Assembly (NCBI RefSeq): GCF_014651015.1
Contig: NZ_BMWB01000014.1
Location: 124,001-188,000 of the forward strand
DNA: 64,000 nucleotides
Source: Streptomyces xantholiticus
Lineage (GTDB): Bacteria; Actinomycetota; Actinomycetes; Streptomycetales; Streptomycetaceae
Reading direction: 5' to 3'
A program made the translations under genes and the position numbers. Below, in pieces: positions 18,101 to 25,397 of this stretch (positions within the stretch are counted from its first letter, which is position 1; each line of letters begins with the position of its first letter). Below the pieces are notes generated by a model that saw nothing but the letters and a program-made list of their open reading frames with translations, was not told the origin of the DNA and made no database searches.

Positions 18101-18505
18101 GACACCGAACACAACGTCACCCTGGAGCCGGGCGTCACGCTGCTGATCGAGCTGGAGGCCATCTCGGAGGCGGACGAGCGCGGGTTCCGCACGGTGCTGA
18201 CCCGGATGAACGGGCAGATGCGCCCGGTCTCGGTGCGCGACAACTCCGTCGCCACGACGGTGAAGGCTGCGGAGAAGGCGGAGCGTGGCAACGACCGGCA
18301 CGTCGCGGCCCCGTTCGCGGGCGTGGTCACCCTCCAGGTCGCGGAAGGCACCTCGGTGAACGCGGGTCAGACCGTGGCCACCATCGAGGCGATGAAGATG
18401 GAGGCGTCGATCACCGCGCAGAGCTCCGGCACGGTGCGGCGGGTCGCCATCGGCGAGATCCAGCAGGTGGAGGCGGGTGACCTGCTGATCGAGATCGCAC
18501 CGTGA
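15125..18505 (+). CDS. pyc: pyruvate carboxylase
   Basis: 1126-residue single-chain pyruvate carboxylase, making oxaloacetate from pyruvate, bicarbonate and ATP (anaplerosis). The N-terminal biotin carboxylase domain is clear: LLVANRGEIAIRAFRAA, ATP-grasp glycine loop KAVAGGGGRGMR, and FIEMNPRIQVEHTVTEQ. The carboxyltransferase domain starts near residue 530 (DTTFRDAHQSLLATRVRT) with metal-binding HLHTHDTAGG. The C-terminal biotin carrier domain has EAMKMEAS, with the biotinylated Lys at about 1091. Length is normal for the alpha4 type. The ATG is preceded by GGAG at 15117-15120. It is monocistronic. Confidence 0.97.
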   Translation: MFGKLLVANRGEIAIRAFRAAFELGVSTVAVFPHEDRNSLHRAKADEAYRIGEPGHPVRAYLSVDEIVKAARQAGADAVYPGYGFLSENPELAAACAEAGITFVGPPASVLNLTGNKARAVAAAREAGVPVLKSSAPTSDVDELIRSAEDIGFPVFVKAVAGGGGRGMRRVERPADLREAAEAAMREARSAFGDATVFLEQAVIDARHIEVQILADADGNVVHLYERDCSVQRRHQKVVEIAPAPSLDPGLRDRICADAVAFARHIGYVNAGTVEFLVDARGNHVFIEMNPRIQVEHTVTEQVTGRDLVIAQLRIASGMTLPELNLTQESITLSGAALQCRITTEDPANGFRPDTGTISAYRSPGGPGVRLDGGTVHTGASVSAHFDSLLVKLTCEGHDHANAVRRARRAIAEFRIRGVATNLPFLGAVLDDPDFQAGRVTTSFIDERPHLLRTRPPADRGSRILGHLAETTVNRPHGPRPSVVEPVDKLPATDLAAAPADGSRQRLAALGPERFAEELRKQSAVAVTDTTFRDAHQSLLATRVRTRDLLAVAPHVARTAPELLSLECWGGATFDVALRFLAEDPWERLAALREAVPNICTQMLLRGRNTVGYTPYPTEVTDAFVAEAAATGMDVFRIFDALNDVSQMRPAIDAVRATGTSLAEVALCYTADLSNPAEKLYTLDYYLRLAEEIVEAGAHVLAIKDMAGLLRPHAARTLVTALRKRFDLPVHLHTHDTAGGQLATLVAAIDAGVDAVDAAVASMAGTTSQPSLSALVAATDHTERATGLSLQAVGDLEPYWEAVRKVYRPFESGLASPTGRVYHHEIPGGQLSNLRQQAIALGLGDRFELVEDYYAAADRMLGRLVKVTPSSKVVGDLALHLVGAGVSADAFESSPEKFDVPDSVIGFLRGELGDPPGGWPEPFRSRALAARPPQAEPPRLSEDDRRGLRDERRSTLNRLLFPGPAKSFETHREHYGDTSVLSTKDFFYGLEPDTEHNVTLEPGVTLLIELEAISEADERGFRTVLTRMNGQMRPVSVRDNSVATTVKAAEKAERGNDRHVAAPFAGVVTLQVAEGTSVNAGQTVATIEAMKMEASITAQSSGTVRRVAIGEIQQVEAGDLLIEIAP

Positions 18506-18656
18506 CAGAGCGGGGCGGACCTCGCTGACGAGGGGCACGGCGCGCAGTGCACATCAAGCGCTGCGCGCCTTCCCCACCGCGGCGGTGTCACTGTGCGATC
18601 TACGCGTTGAGCGGCGACACCCGTCCAGGCCCCCTGCAGACCCTTCAGCGAGGTCG

Positions 18657-19580
18657 TCAGGCGGCGCCGAACCACGCCTCGGCAAGCGCCGGCAGGGTGC
18701 GTTCGCCGGGGCCGTCCAGTTCCCGCAGGTACCAGGGGAGGTTGCTGTACACGTGCAGCAGCGTGTACGCGAGCAGCACGGCGGGCTCGAAGGTGTGGCC
18801 GTAGGACTCGGCGAGGCGGGCCAGCAACTCGGGATCGCCACGGGTGACGAACAGGCCGACACCGACGAAGTCGTATGCGCGGTCACCGATCATGGCCGGT
18901 TCGAAGTCGAAGAGCCCGGTCAGGCGCCACCCGTCGGGATCGACGAGGAAGTGCTGCTGCATGACCTCCGTGTGCAGCAGGGAGCGGCGTGGGGTACGGG
19001 GCAGAGGGACCGAGGCGAGGAACTCCGGGATCTGCTCCAGCCAGTGGGGTGGCAGCCCGTGTGCACGCTGCTGCTCCACGGCACCGTCACGCTGACGGTC
19101 CAGGAAGGCTCCCCAGTTGCCGGGACCGAGGACGTCCTCGAGGGGCCCGGGATCGAGTGAGTGGAGTACGGACAGGGCCTCACCGGTCTCGGTCACGAGC
19201 CGCTCGCGCTCGGCCTGCGGGATGCGGTCCCATGCCTCGGCCAGGTTCTCGCCGTGGAGCCGGGACATCAGCACGAACTGCCAGCCGTTCTCGTACGGGC
19301 CGAACTCGTGCACCCGCGGCGTCGGCACCGGCAGTCGTCCCTGGATGTGGGACAGGACGCGGCCTTCGGCGATCCCGTCCTCGGCTGCGGCTCCGGGAAA
19401 CAGCTTGAGGACGTGTGCGTCGCCCACTGCGTAGACCGGCTGGGATCCGTCCGGGAAACGGGTGAGGGGTGCGCCGGCCAGGCCAAGGCGGGCACACAGC
19501 TCCTCGGCTCCCGGCCGCATGACCGTTTCGTCCGGGACGATCGCGTCCCACTCTTCATCCGTGTCCACCGCAGGCAGCAT
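18657..19580 (-). CDS. aminoglycoside phosphotransferase-fold kinase (APH family)
   Basis: 307-residue protein-kinase-like small-molecule phosphotransferase. It has the nucleotide-binding Lys in YAVGDAHVLKLFPG, a catalytic-loop equivalent LLHTEVMQQHFLVD (where APH enzymes usually have HGD), and the Mg-binding FDFEPAMIGDRAYDF. The departure from HGD (His-Thr-Glu) means the catalytic base may differ, so true antibiotic phosphorylation is uncertain; many such streptomycete proteins have unknown substrates. Start taken at ATG 19580; GTG 19589 is also possible. Transcribed alone, away from the DoxX gene. Confidence 0.8.
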   Translation of the reverse strand: MLPAVDTDEEWDAIVPDETVMRPGAEELCARLGLAGAPLTRFPDGSQPVYAVGDAHVLKLFPGAAAEDGIAEGRVLSHIQGRLPVPTPRVHEFGPYENGWQFVLMSRLHGENLAEAWDRIPQAERERLVTETGEALSVLHSLDPGPLEDVLGPGNWGAFLDRQRDGAVEQQRAHGLPPHWLEQIPEFLASVPLPRTPRRSLLHTEVMQQHFLVDPDGWRLTGLFDFEPAMIGDRAYDFVGVGLFVTRGDPELLARLAESYGHTFEPAVLLAYTLLHVYSNLPWYLRELDGPGERTLPALAEAWFGAA

Positions 19581-20053
19581 GGGCAGGACCGTAGGCAGCC
19601 GACTTGCCCCCGTGCAACGGAGTTTCGTCCGGCCACGCGCCCGGTGCTGCTCGGCCCGGGGGCGTGGCCGTCCGACTGTGCTCAGGTGGTGTGATCTCCG
19701 GCGTTGCCGGCACCGGCCGCGGCCCCGGTGGTCCGCTCCACCGGGATCCACAGTTCTGCATCCGCCTGCGTCCCGTCCTCGGACACCCGGGGCGCGCAGG
19801 ATCAGGGAGGGCCCGCCCTGCCGGACCCGACATCCTGTGCCCGCTTCGGACAGGTGAAGGACCGTGCGGCGGGGGCTGAACCGCCACCACCATTTTGTCG
19901 AACGCATCGGCACCCGGGTCGGCTTCGGCTTCCCCGGACCTACCCGTGCACCTTCGGCTGACGCTCTCCTTCGCGGGCGTGTCACGTTCTTCGGCTCCGC
20001 TCCGTCGAAGAGGCGGACCCCCAAACCGCGTGCTCGCGAAGAAGGAGCCCCTC
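19581..20053. other. 473-base divergent intergenic region
   Basis: Separates the leftward phosphotransferase gene from the rightward DoxX gene and should carry both promoters. I found no convincing -35/-10 pair, repeat or conserved small gene; frames through it are low-quality GC artefacts. Confidence 0.5.
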
Positions 20054-20404
20054 GTGTTCGCCACCTACCTCGTGGTCGTCCTCCTCACCTCGGCCCTCAA
20101 CGGGTCGGCCGCCGTCGCCAACTTCATCGGCCATGAGTACCCCAGGAGCCAGGCCGACAAGTTGGGGGTGCCCCGGTCCTGGATGCGGCCGTTGGGGGCG
20201 CTTTTGGCCGCGGGTGCGCTGGGGCTGACGGCCGGGCTGGTCGTGCCGGCCGTTGGCACGCTCGCCGCTGCCGGGCTGGTGCTGTACTTCCTCGGGGCGC
20301 TCTGGGCCCACCTGCGGGTGCACGACTACCAACTGGGCCCCTGGTCCCTCTTCTTCTGCCTGCCCGTGGCGGCCCTCGCCCTGAACCTGGCCCGCCCTTG
20401 GTGA
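20054..20404 (+). CDS. DoxX-like integral membrane protein
   Basis: 116-residue membrane protein with four hydrophobic segments (about residues 1-20, 44-66, 68-86 and 92-112) separated by short loops. The layout and the N-terminal FATYLVVVLLTSALNGSAAV fit the DoxX_2 family. The charged loop GHEYPRSQADKLGVPRSW precedes the second helix. Family members are small membrane proteins of uncertain role, some linked to redox stress. The GTG start is fixed by GAAGGAG at 20041-20047. No operon partner; the next gene is convergent. Confidence 0.85.
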   Translation: MFATYLVVVLLTSALNGSAAVANFIGHEYPRSQADKLGVPRSWMRPLGALLAAGALGLTAGLVVPAVGTLAAAGLVLYFLGALWAHLRVHDYQLGPWSLFFCLPVAALALNLARPW

Positions 20405-20493
20405 ACCGGTTGTGCGGTCAGCATTGTCCCCGGGCCGGGTGCGGGCATTCTCGGGCACTCGCGCCGGCCGGGGACGCCGTCGCAGCTGCCCGC

Positions 20494-21921
20494 TCAGCCG
20501 ACGGCAGTGCCGAACCACTTGGGCAGCCGGCCCAGCAGATCCTGTTGATCTTCGCCGACCCACGCCACGTGGCCGTCCGGCCGCAGCAGCACCGCGGGCA
20601 CGTCCAGTTCCTCGCTGACGTCGACGACGTGGTCGACCCGGTCTGCCCAGCCCGCCACCGAGAGCCGGCCGGTCTGGTCGAGCAGCAGCCCACGGCCGCC
20701 GTGCATCAGCTCGTAGAGGCGCCCCCGCTTAAGCCCCACGTCCCGCATCCGCCGGCCGAGCAGTGCATGCCCCTCGCCGAAGTCGTAGCGGACTCCGATC
20801 GCAGTGATCTTCTCTATCAGGTACCGGTTCACTTCCTCGAAGTCCATCAGTTCCGACACCAGCCGGCGCACCGACCGGGGACCCGGTTCGGGGGAAAGCA
20901 GCAGCATCTGTGCGCGGGTGTTGTCCAACACGTCGGCGGCCACCGGGTGCCGTTCGGTGTGGTAGCTGTCCAGCAGCCCCTCCGGTGCCCAGCCGCCCAC
21001 CTCTGCCGCCAGTTTCCAGCCGAGGTTGAACGCGTCCTGGATGCCGAGGTTGAGGCCCTGCCCGCCGGTCGGCGGGTGGATGTGCGCCGCGTCGCCGGCG
21101 AGCAGCACCCGGCCGGTCCGGTAGCGCTCGGCCAGCCGGGTTGCGTCGCCGAAGCGGGAGAGCCAGCGCGGTGAGTGGGCACCGAAGTCGGTGCCGGCGA
21201 ACACCCGCAGCCGCTGCTTGAACTCCTCGAGGGTCGGCGGGACAGTGCGGTCCTCGGCCACCCCCTCGGCGGGCACGATGAGGCGGTACACGCCGTCCCC
21301 GAGGGGCATGGCCCCGAACCGCAGCTGTGTCTTGCGGACTTCGGCCACCACGGCGGCCAGCACCTCCTGCGGCACTGCCACCTCCATCTCGCCCAGCAGC
21401 GTCTCGACCCTGGAGGGCTCGCCGGGGAAGCCGACGCCGAGCAGCCTGCGCACAGTGCTGCGGCCGCCGTCGCAGCCGACGAGGTAGCGTGAGCGCAGCT
21501 GCGTGCCGTCGGCCAGCCCAGCGGTCACACCCTGTTCGTCCTGGCTCAGCCCGACCAGCTCGCAGCCGCGCCGGATCTCGGCGCCGAGCTCGGTGGCGTG
21601 CTCGGTCAGCAGACGCTCGGTGACCACCTGGGGGACGGCGAGGACGTACGAATGTGCGGTGTCCAGCCGGTCAGGCCACGGCTTGTCGATGCCGGCGAAG
21701 AAGCCGCCGACCGCGAACTGCTGCCCGAGCGGGAGGAACCGCTCCAGCAGACCGCGCTGGTCCATCATCTCGACGCTGCGTGCGTGCAGGCCCTGCGCGC
21801 GGGAATGGCTGGTCGGCTCCGCCTCTTTCTCCAGCACGAGCGCGTGCACGCCGTGCAGCCGCAACTCGCAGGCCAGCATCAAGCCGGTCGGTCCGCTGCC
21901 GACCACGATCACGTCAATCAC
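20494..21921 (-). CDS. rox: FAD-dependent aromatic monooxygenase, rifampin monooxygenase (Rox)-like
   Basis: 475-residue class A flavoprotein monooxygenase. FAD-binding GSGPTGLMLACELRLHG, the DG motif GCDGGRSTVRR and the GD motif LLAGDAAHIHPPTGGQG are intact. Stretches such as RAQGLHARSVEMMDQRGLLE, FPGEPSRVETLLGEMEV and GRLSVAGWADRVDHVVDVSE closely resemble streptomycete Rox as I remember it. Rox hydroxylates rifamycins and linearises the macrocycle, giving resistance. A 19-bp element resembling the rifamycin-associated element lies 222 bases upstream, strengthening the call. GTG start with GGGAG upstream. Related PgaE/RdmE-type hydroxylases are the alternative. Confidence 0.88.
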   Translation of the reverse strand: MIDVIVVGSGPTGLMLACELRLHGVHALVLEKEAEPTSHSRAQGLHARSVEMMDQRGLLERFLPLGQQFAVGGFFAGIDKPWPDRLDTAHSYVLAVPQVVTERLLTEHATELGAEIRRGCELVGLSQDEQGVTAGLADGTQLRSRYLVGCDGGRSTVRRLLGVGFPGEPSRVETLLGEMEVAVPQEVLAAVVAEVRKTQLRFGAMPLGDGVYRLIVPAEGVAEDRTVPPTLEEFKQRLRVFAGTDFGAHSPRWLSRFGDATRLAERYRTGRVLLAGDAAHIHPPTGGQGLNLGIQDAFNLGWKLAAEVGGWAPEGLLDSYHTERHPVAADVLDNTRAQMLLLSPEPGPRSVRRLVSELMDFEEVNRYLIEKITAIGVRYDFGEGHALLGRRMRDVGLKRGRLYELMHGGRGLLLDQTGRLSVAGWADRVDHVVDVSEELDVPAVLLRPDGHVAWVGEDQQDLLGRLPKWFGTAVG

Positions 21922-22142
21922 GAAAATCTCCCACTCGACACGGTTGCATTTCGGCCGACTGCTCCGCGTGGTCCGGCGGCGCGCACGCCTGCACCTTCGC
22001 GCCAGTGCCGCAACCGCACCCTGGGTCCCACCGGCGGTTCGACGTCCCGCGAGACCCGGGCACCGGCAAAGGCGCATGTACTCCGCGAATCCCTGATTTC
22101 CCCAAGGTTCTGGCCTCGGCTGTCGATTCTGCGCCACGGCCC

Positions 22143-22161
22143 GGGTCTTGCCGCAAGGCCC
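22143..22161 (-). promoter_or_regulatory. rifamycin-associated element (RAE)-like inverted repeat
   Basis: The 19-bp imperfect palindrome reads GGGCCTTGCGGCAAGACCC on the rox-coding strand. Its core CTTGCGGCAAG is identical to the RAE described upstream of rifamycin-inactivation genes, as I remember the consensus; two flanking positions differ. It lies 222 bases before the Rox-like start. RAE sites mediate rifampin-inducible expression in actinomycetes, so induction of this gene by rifamycins is predicted. Confidence 0.75.
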
Positions 22162-22176
22162 CCGGTGCGCTATATG
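22148..22176 (+). promoter_or_regulatory. possible rightward promoter embedded in the RAE-like site
   Basis: TTGCCG (22148-22153), a 17-base spacer and TATATG (22171-22176) form a plausible vegetative promoter on the plus strand, facing away from the Rox-like gene. The predicted start near 22183 abuts the terminator hairpin. Low information content; could be chance. Confidence 0.35.
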
Positions 22177-22184
22177 TTGAGAGT

Positions 22185-22222
22185 GGCAAGGAGTGGGTGA
22201 CCTCCTTGCCTTTGCTTTTTTG
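22185..22222 (+). terminator. Rho-independent terminator with T-tract
   Basis: GGCAAGGAG (22185-22193) and CTCCTTGCC (22202-22210) pair perfectly around an 8-base loop, followed by TTTGCTTTTTTG. This is a textbook intrinsic terminator for rightward transcription, rare in such GC-rich DNA. No rightward gene precedes it except the putative RAE-linked promoter, so it would end a very short or antisense transcript. Confidence 0.85.
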
Positions 22223-22379
22223 TCATCCGCCGTGGACGGACAAGCCCCTCCGAAGCGCTGACGCGCCGCGTACGGCGGTGCCGGCGATCCAGGTGGACCC
22301 ATGGGCCTGCGGATGCAGCCGCTGAACGAGAGGTTCCTCGGTCACACCGGCGGCCGCACCTCGCCGCGCTTCCCCCGCG

Positions 22380-22934
22380 TCAGAGCTCGAGGTCGATGTA
22401 GTCGATGTCGGTGAACTCCACCAGCAGGCCCTGGGCGCGGCGGCCGCCGTCCTTGAAGTAGATCTCCTGGAGGCCCTCGGCCGCGATGTCGAGGAGTTGC
22501 TGCTCGGTGGCGCCCTGTTCCTGGGCATCGAAGAGGCGGGCGGCGTAGTGCGGGGGCAGTGCCTGGGTGAGGTGGCGGAGGCGGGCGTCGTCGGTGCTGC
22601 CGGGGGCGGCGGTGTAGCCGAAGCGGGCACGGGTGTCCAGGACGATGCCGCCGGTGGTGGCCGCCTGTTTCTTGGCCTGGGCGCGGATCTGGGGCTGCCA
22701 CCGCTGCCTCACCTCGCGTTCCATGCGGGCGGCGAGGTCCTTGCGGGGCCGTTTCAACTGCCCTTTGACGTAGCGCTCCACGGTTCGCTGGGAGACTCCC
22801 AGCACGTCGGCCACCGCCCTGGTCCCCTTGAGCCGTCTGACCAGGTAACGCATTTGCGCCCCGGCCGACTTGGGAACGGGGCGCGTGAACGCGCCCTGCA
22901 CCGCCTTGTCGAGGCTGTCCGCGAGCTTGCCCAT
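22380..22934 (-). CDS. tpg: telomere terminal protein Tpg
   Basis: 184-residue Streptomyces terminal protein, the polypeptide that becomes covalently attached to the 5' ends of linear replicons and primes end patching. The sequence follows the family throughout: MGKLADSLDKAVQGAFTRPV, the DNA-binding helix-turn-helix DVLGVSQRTVERYVKGQLKR, TGGIVLDTRARFGYTAAPGS, and the acidic C-terminus VEFTDIDYIDLEL. Thr/Ser residues that could accept dCMP lie in the middle region, but I cannot assign the site. It starts 6 bases after the tap stop, in the standard tap-tpg order. Shows the replicon is linear. Confidence 0.96.
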   Translation of the reverse strand: MGKLADSLDKAVQGAFTRPVPKSAGAQMRYLVRRLKGTRAVADVLGVSQRTVERYVKGQLKRPRKDLAARMEREVRQRWQPQIRAQAKKQAATTGGIVLDTRARFGYTAAPGSTDDARLRHLTQALPPHYAARLFDAQEQGATEQQLLDIAAEGLQEIYFKDGGRRAQGLLVEFTDIDYIDLEL

Positions 22935-22940
22935 CGGCTG

Positions 22941-25109
22941 CTACTCCCCCGCGTCCGCGGCGGTGACGCTGCCGTCCTTGATGTACCGGGCGATGTTCAG
23001 GCACTGGCCGTGCTGTTCGCGAACGCCTTCTGCCCACAGCACGCTCTGGGTTCCCTCGTGCTTGACCATGCCGGGCGAGACGCCGAGGCGGAAGCCGCCC
23101 GGCAGCGGCTTGCCGTCCCGGTACGGAAGGAAGTCGAGCGGCGATGGACCGTCGGAGGCGTACACGGCGCAGTCCGAGAGGACCGCGACGGGGAACTGTC
23201 CCGTCACCTGGGCCGTTTTGAGCATCTTTCGGTGCATGTTGATCCGTGCCTTGGAGATGACGGCCGCCCGGATGTCGGGCCGCCAGGTCGGCCGGGCGAG
23301 GGCCGGCCACGGCCGGCCGGGGCGCCAGCCGCCGCCCCTCGGGCGTTCGCGGAGCTTGCCGATGCCGCCCTTCACCGTCGCCTTGATCGCGGCCAGCACG
23401 ACGGCGGTCCGGGGGTCGGTCTGCTTGTGGCCGTCCATCGCCTCGAGGAAGGCCTGCGGCTCCAGGTCGGCGGTGACACCCAGGTCGGCCATCGTCGCGA
23501 GGTACGCGTCGCGCAGCCGGTTGTACCAGGCGTCCAGGTAGCGGCCGTTCTCGGGACGGACGTAGGCCTCGATCGGGGCCACCACGTGGCCGAGCTCCAC
23601 CGCGTAGGCGACGGTGGGGGTGGCGTACCACGCCGGGCCGGCCGGACGGGCGCCGGTCGGGGTGAACGGGGAGGGCAGGCGCGGATCCAGCTCGATGTGC
23701 GAGAGGTCGACCAGCCAGCTGCCGGGCAGCTTCGCATCGAAGGCCGGGTGGTCGACGTGGACCGGCGCGCCGAGGCCGACGACGGTGCCGTTGGCGGCCG
23801 CGGCGAAGGCCATGTTGACGTCGATCCCGACCACGAACCGCTTGGCGCATTCGCCGTCGTCGAGCGGGCGGGCCCAGTCGTACGCCTCTTCCACCAGCAC
23901 CTCGTCGGGTGTGCGCTGGTGGAAGCGGGGCAGATCGGCGAGCAGCGGGTGTCCGTCCGGTGCCTCGCAGGGTGCGCAGTCCACCGATTCGATGCCCAGC
24001 GAGCCGGGGTTGTGTTCGCTGTGCCGGCGGCCGTCGGCGTCCGGCTCGCTCGCCCTCGTGGGGGGATGCAGGGCGGTCATCAGTTCCAGTCCGGTTACGG
24101 CCGTGGAGCCGCGCGGGGTCAAGACCCGGGCGGCGTACGTGCCGAGCAGGTTCGCCAGGTCGCCCGGCGGCAGCTGCGCCGCCTCGCCCCAGGAACGGGA
24201 GTCGAGTGCCTCCCAGCCGAGGATGCACAGTTGCACGCACGCCCGCCGCGAGCCCTTCGCCGGACGGTAGATGCGGGCCCAGGGGCCGAATCCGCGACGG
24301 GTGAGCTGCCAGTCGGCCCGCGCCAGCTGTGCGAGGATCCTATGGCCCTCGGGCAGTCGGCCCGCGCGGCGCTCCTCGTCCGTCAGACGGGCGGGGAGGC
24401 CGTATCGTTCGGCGGCGGCGTCGGTGAGGACGAGGAGTGGATCGGCGTCCTTTCCGTGGCGGTTGAGCCGGGGCGCGCCGAGCTGGGCTTCTGCGAGGGT
24501 CCACTCCACTAGGGCGGCGAGGGACTTGGCGGGGACGTCCAGGACGAGCCCGCCGAGGCAGTACGCGAAGACGTCGCCGTCCTCGCAGTCGACGACCGCG
24601 AGCGGACCGTTGGCGAACCGCGGGTCGGCGGCGCAGTCCGGGACGGCGGCGCCGTCCGGGACGGCCGTCCTCCTGTCTGCGGTCTTCTTCTCGGCGGCGT
24701 ACTTCGCGATCGGGCGGCGCGTCGTCGGCACGCCGGTGCTGCTCGACGGCGAGCCGGCAGGCTCGGGGGCGGCGTCGGGCCCGGAGGTGACGGGCTCGGG
24801 GACGGCGACGGTTTCCGGGGCCGCGGTCGCCGACGGGGCCGTCTCGTCGGCCGGGGCGGGGAAGCGCGCGGCAAGGCCCTCCAGCAACCGGGCGTACGCG
24901 GCGCGCTTCGGCGGCCGGGGCTCGGTCCTGCCGGCCTCCCAGTTCCCCACCGCCTCCCGCCGCGCGTCCAGCGCCTTGGCGATCTGCGCCTGGCTCAGCC
25001 CTGCCGCCTCGCGCAGTCTCCTGCGCTCGGCCGGTTCCGGCAGGTCGTCCTGGGCGACCCGTTCCAGCAGCGCGTCCACTGCACTGAACAGCTCGTTCTC
25101 AGTGGGCAA
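22941..25109 (-). CDS. tap: telomere-associated protein Tap
   Basis: About 722-residue partner of Tpg that binds the single-stranded telomere 3' overhang and recruits Tpg. An N-terminal helix-turn-helix is visible (REAAGLSQAQIAKALDARRE then AVGNWEAGRTEPRPPKR). An Ala/Pro-rich linker follows at about residues 85-140, then the large conserved Tap body. I take TTG 25109 as the start because a perfect GGAGGTGA lies five bases before it; a GTG at 25118 in the same frame overlaps that ribosome site and seems unlikely. Cotranscribed with tpg 6 bases downstream. The upstream region carries helically phased ATCGC repeats. Confidence 0.95.
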   Translation of the reverse strand: MPTENELFSAVDALLERVAQDDLPEPAERRRLREAAGLSQAQIAKALDARREAVGNWEAGRTEPRPPKRAAYARLLEGLAARFPAPADETAPSATAAPETVAVPEPVTSGPDAAPEPAGSPSSSTGVPTTRRPIAKYAAEKKTADRRTAVPDGAAVPDCAADPRFANGPLAVVDCEDGDVFAYCLGGLVLDVPAKSLAALVEWTLAEAQLGAPRLNRHGKDADPLLVLTDAAAERYGLPARLTDEERRAGRLPEGHRILAQLARADWQLTRRGFGPWARIYRPAKGSRRACVQLCILGWEALDSRSWGEAAQLPPGDLANLLGTYAARVLTPRGSTAVTGLELMTALHPPTRASEPDADGRRHSEHNPGSLGIESVDCAPCEAPDGHPLLADLPRFHQRTPDEVLVEEAYDWARPLDDGECAKRFVVGIDVNMAFAAAANGTVVGLGAPVHVDHPAFDAKLPGSWLVDLSHIELDPRLPSPFTPTGARPAGPAWYATPTVAYAVELGHVVAPIEAYVRPENGRYLDAWYNRLRDAYLATMADLGVTADLEPQAFLEAMDGHKQTDPRTAVVLAAIKATVKGGIGKLRERPRGGGWRPGRPWPALARPTWRPDIRAAVISKARINMHRKMLKTAQVTGQFPVAVLSDCAVYASDGPSPLDFLPYRDGKPLPGGFRLGVSPGMVKHEGTQSVLWAEGVREQHGQCLNIARYIKDGSVTAADAGE

Positions 25110-25140
25110 CCAGCTCACCTCCGGCCGGCAGCCTACATCG

Positions 25141-25180
25141 ATCGCATGTCATATCGCTCGGCGAATCGCACTTCGATCGC
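25141..25180. promoter_or_regulatory. four phased ATCGC repeats upstream of tap
   Basis: ATCGC begins at 25141, 25153, 25165 and 25176, spacings of 12, 12 and 11 bases (GCGAT on the tap-coding strand). Phasing close to the helical repeat just upstream of the tap start suggests a cooperative protein-binding array, possibly autoregulatory. The flanking bases are not conserved between copies, so chance cannot be excluded. Confidence 0.45.
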
Positions 25181-25397
25181 TCGAGTTCCGCGGGGTCTCC
25201 GGCTGGGGAGGATGCCGGCGCAGTGGCCCGGGGGCCGGTCGTCGACGCCTCCGGGCGGCGTCCGCGGCGCTCACCCGGAGCAGTGTCCCGCATTCCGGTC
25301 GAACGCTGCACCGGGGGCTTCCCTCGCCCTCGGTCGCATCCCGCCCCAGGCCTGTTCGCGACGTTTGTGGTGCGGGGGCTGCTGGGAGGATCGGGGC

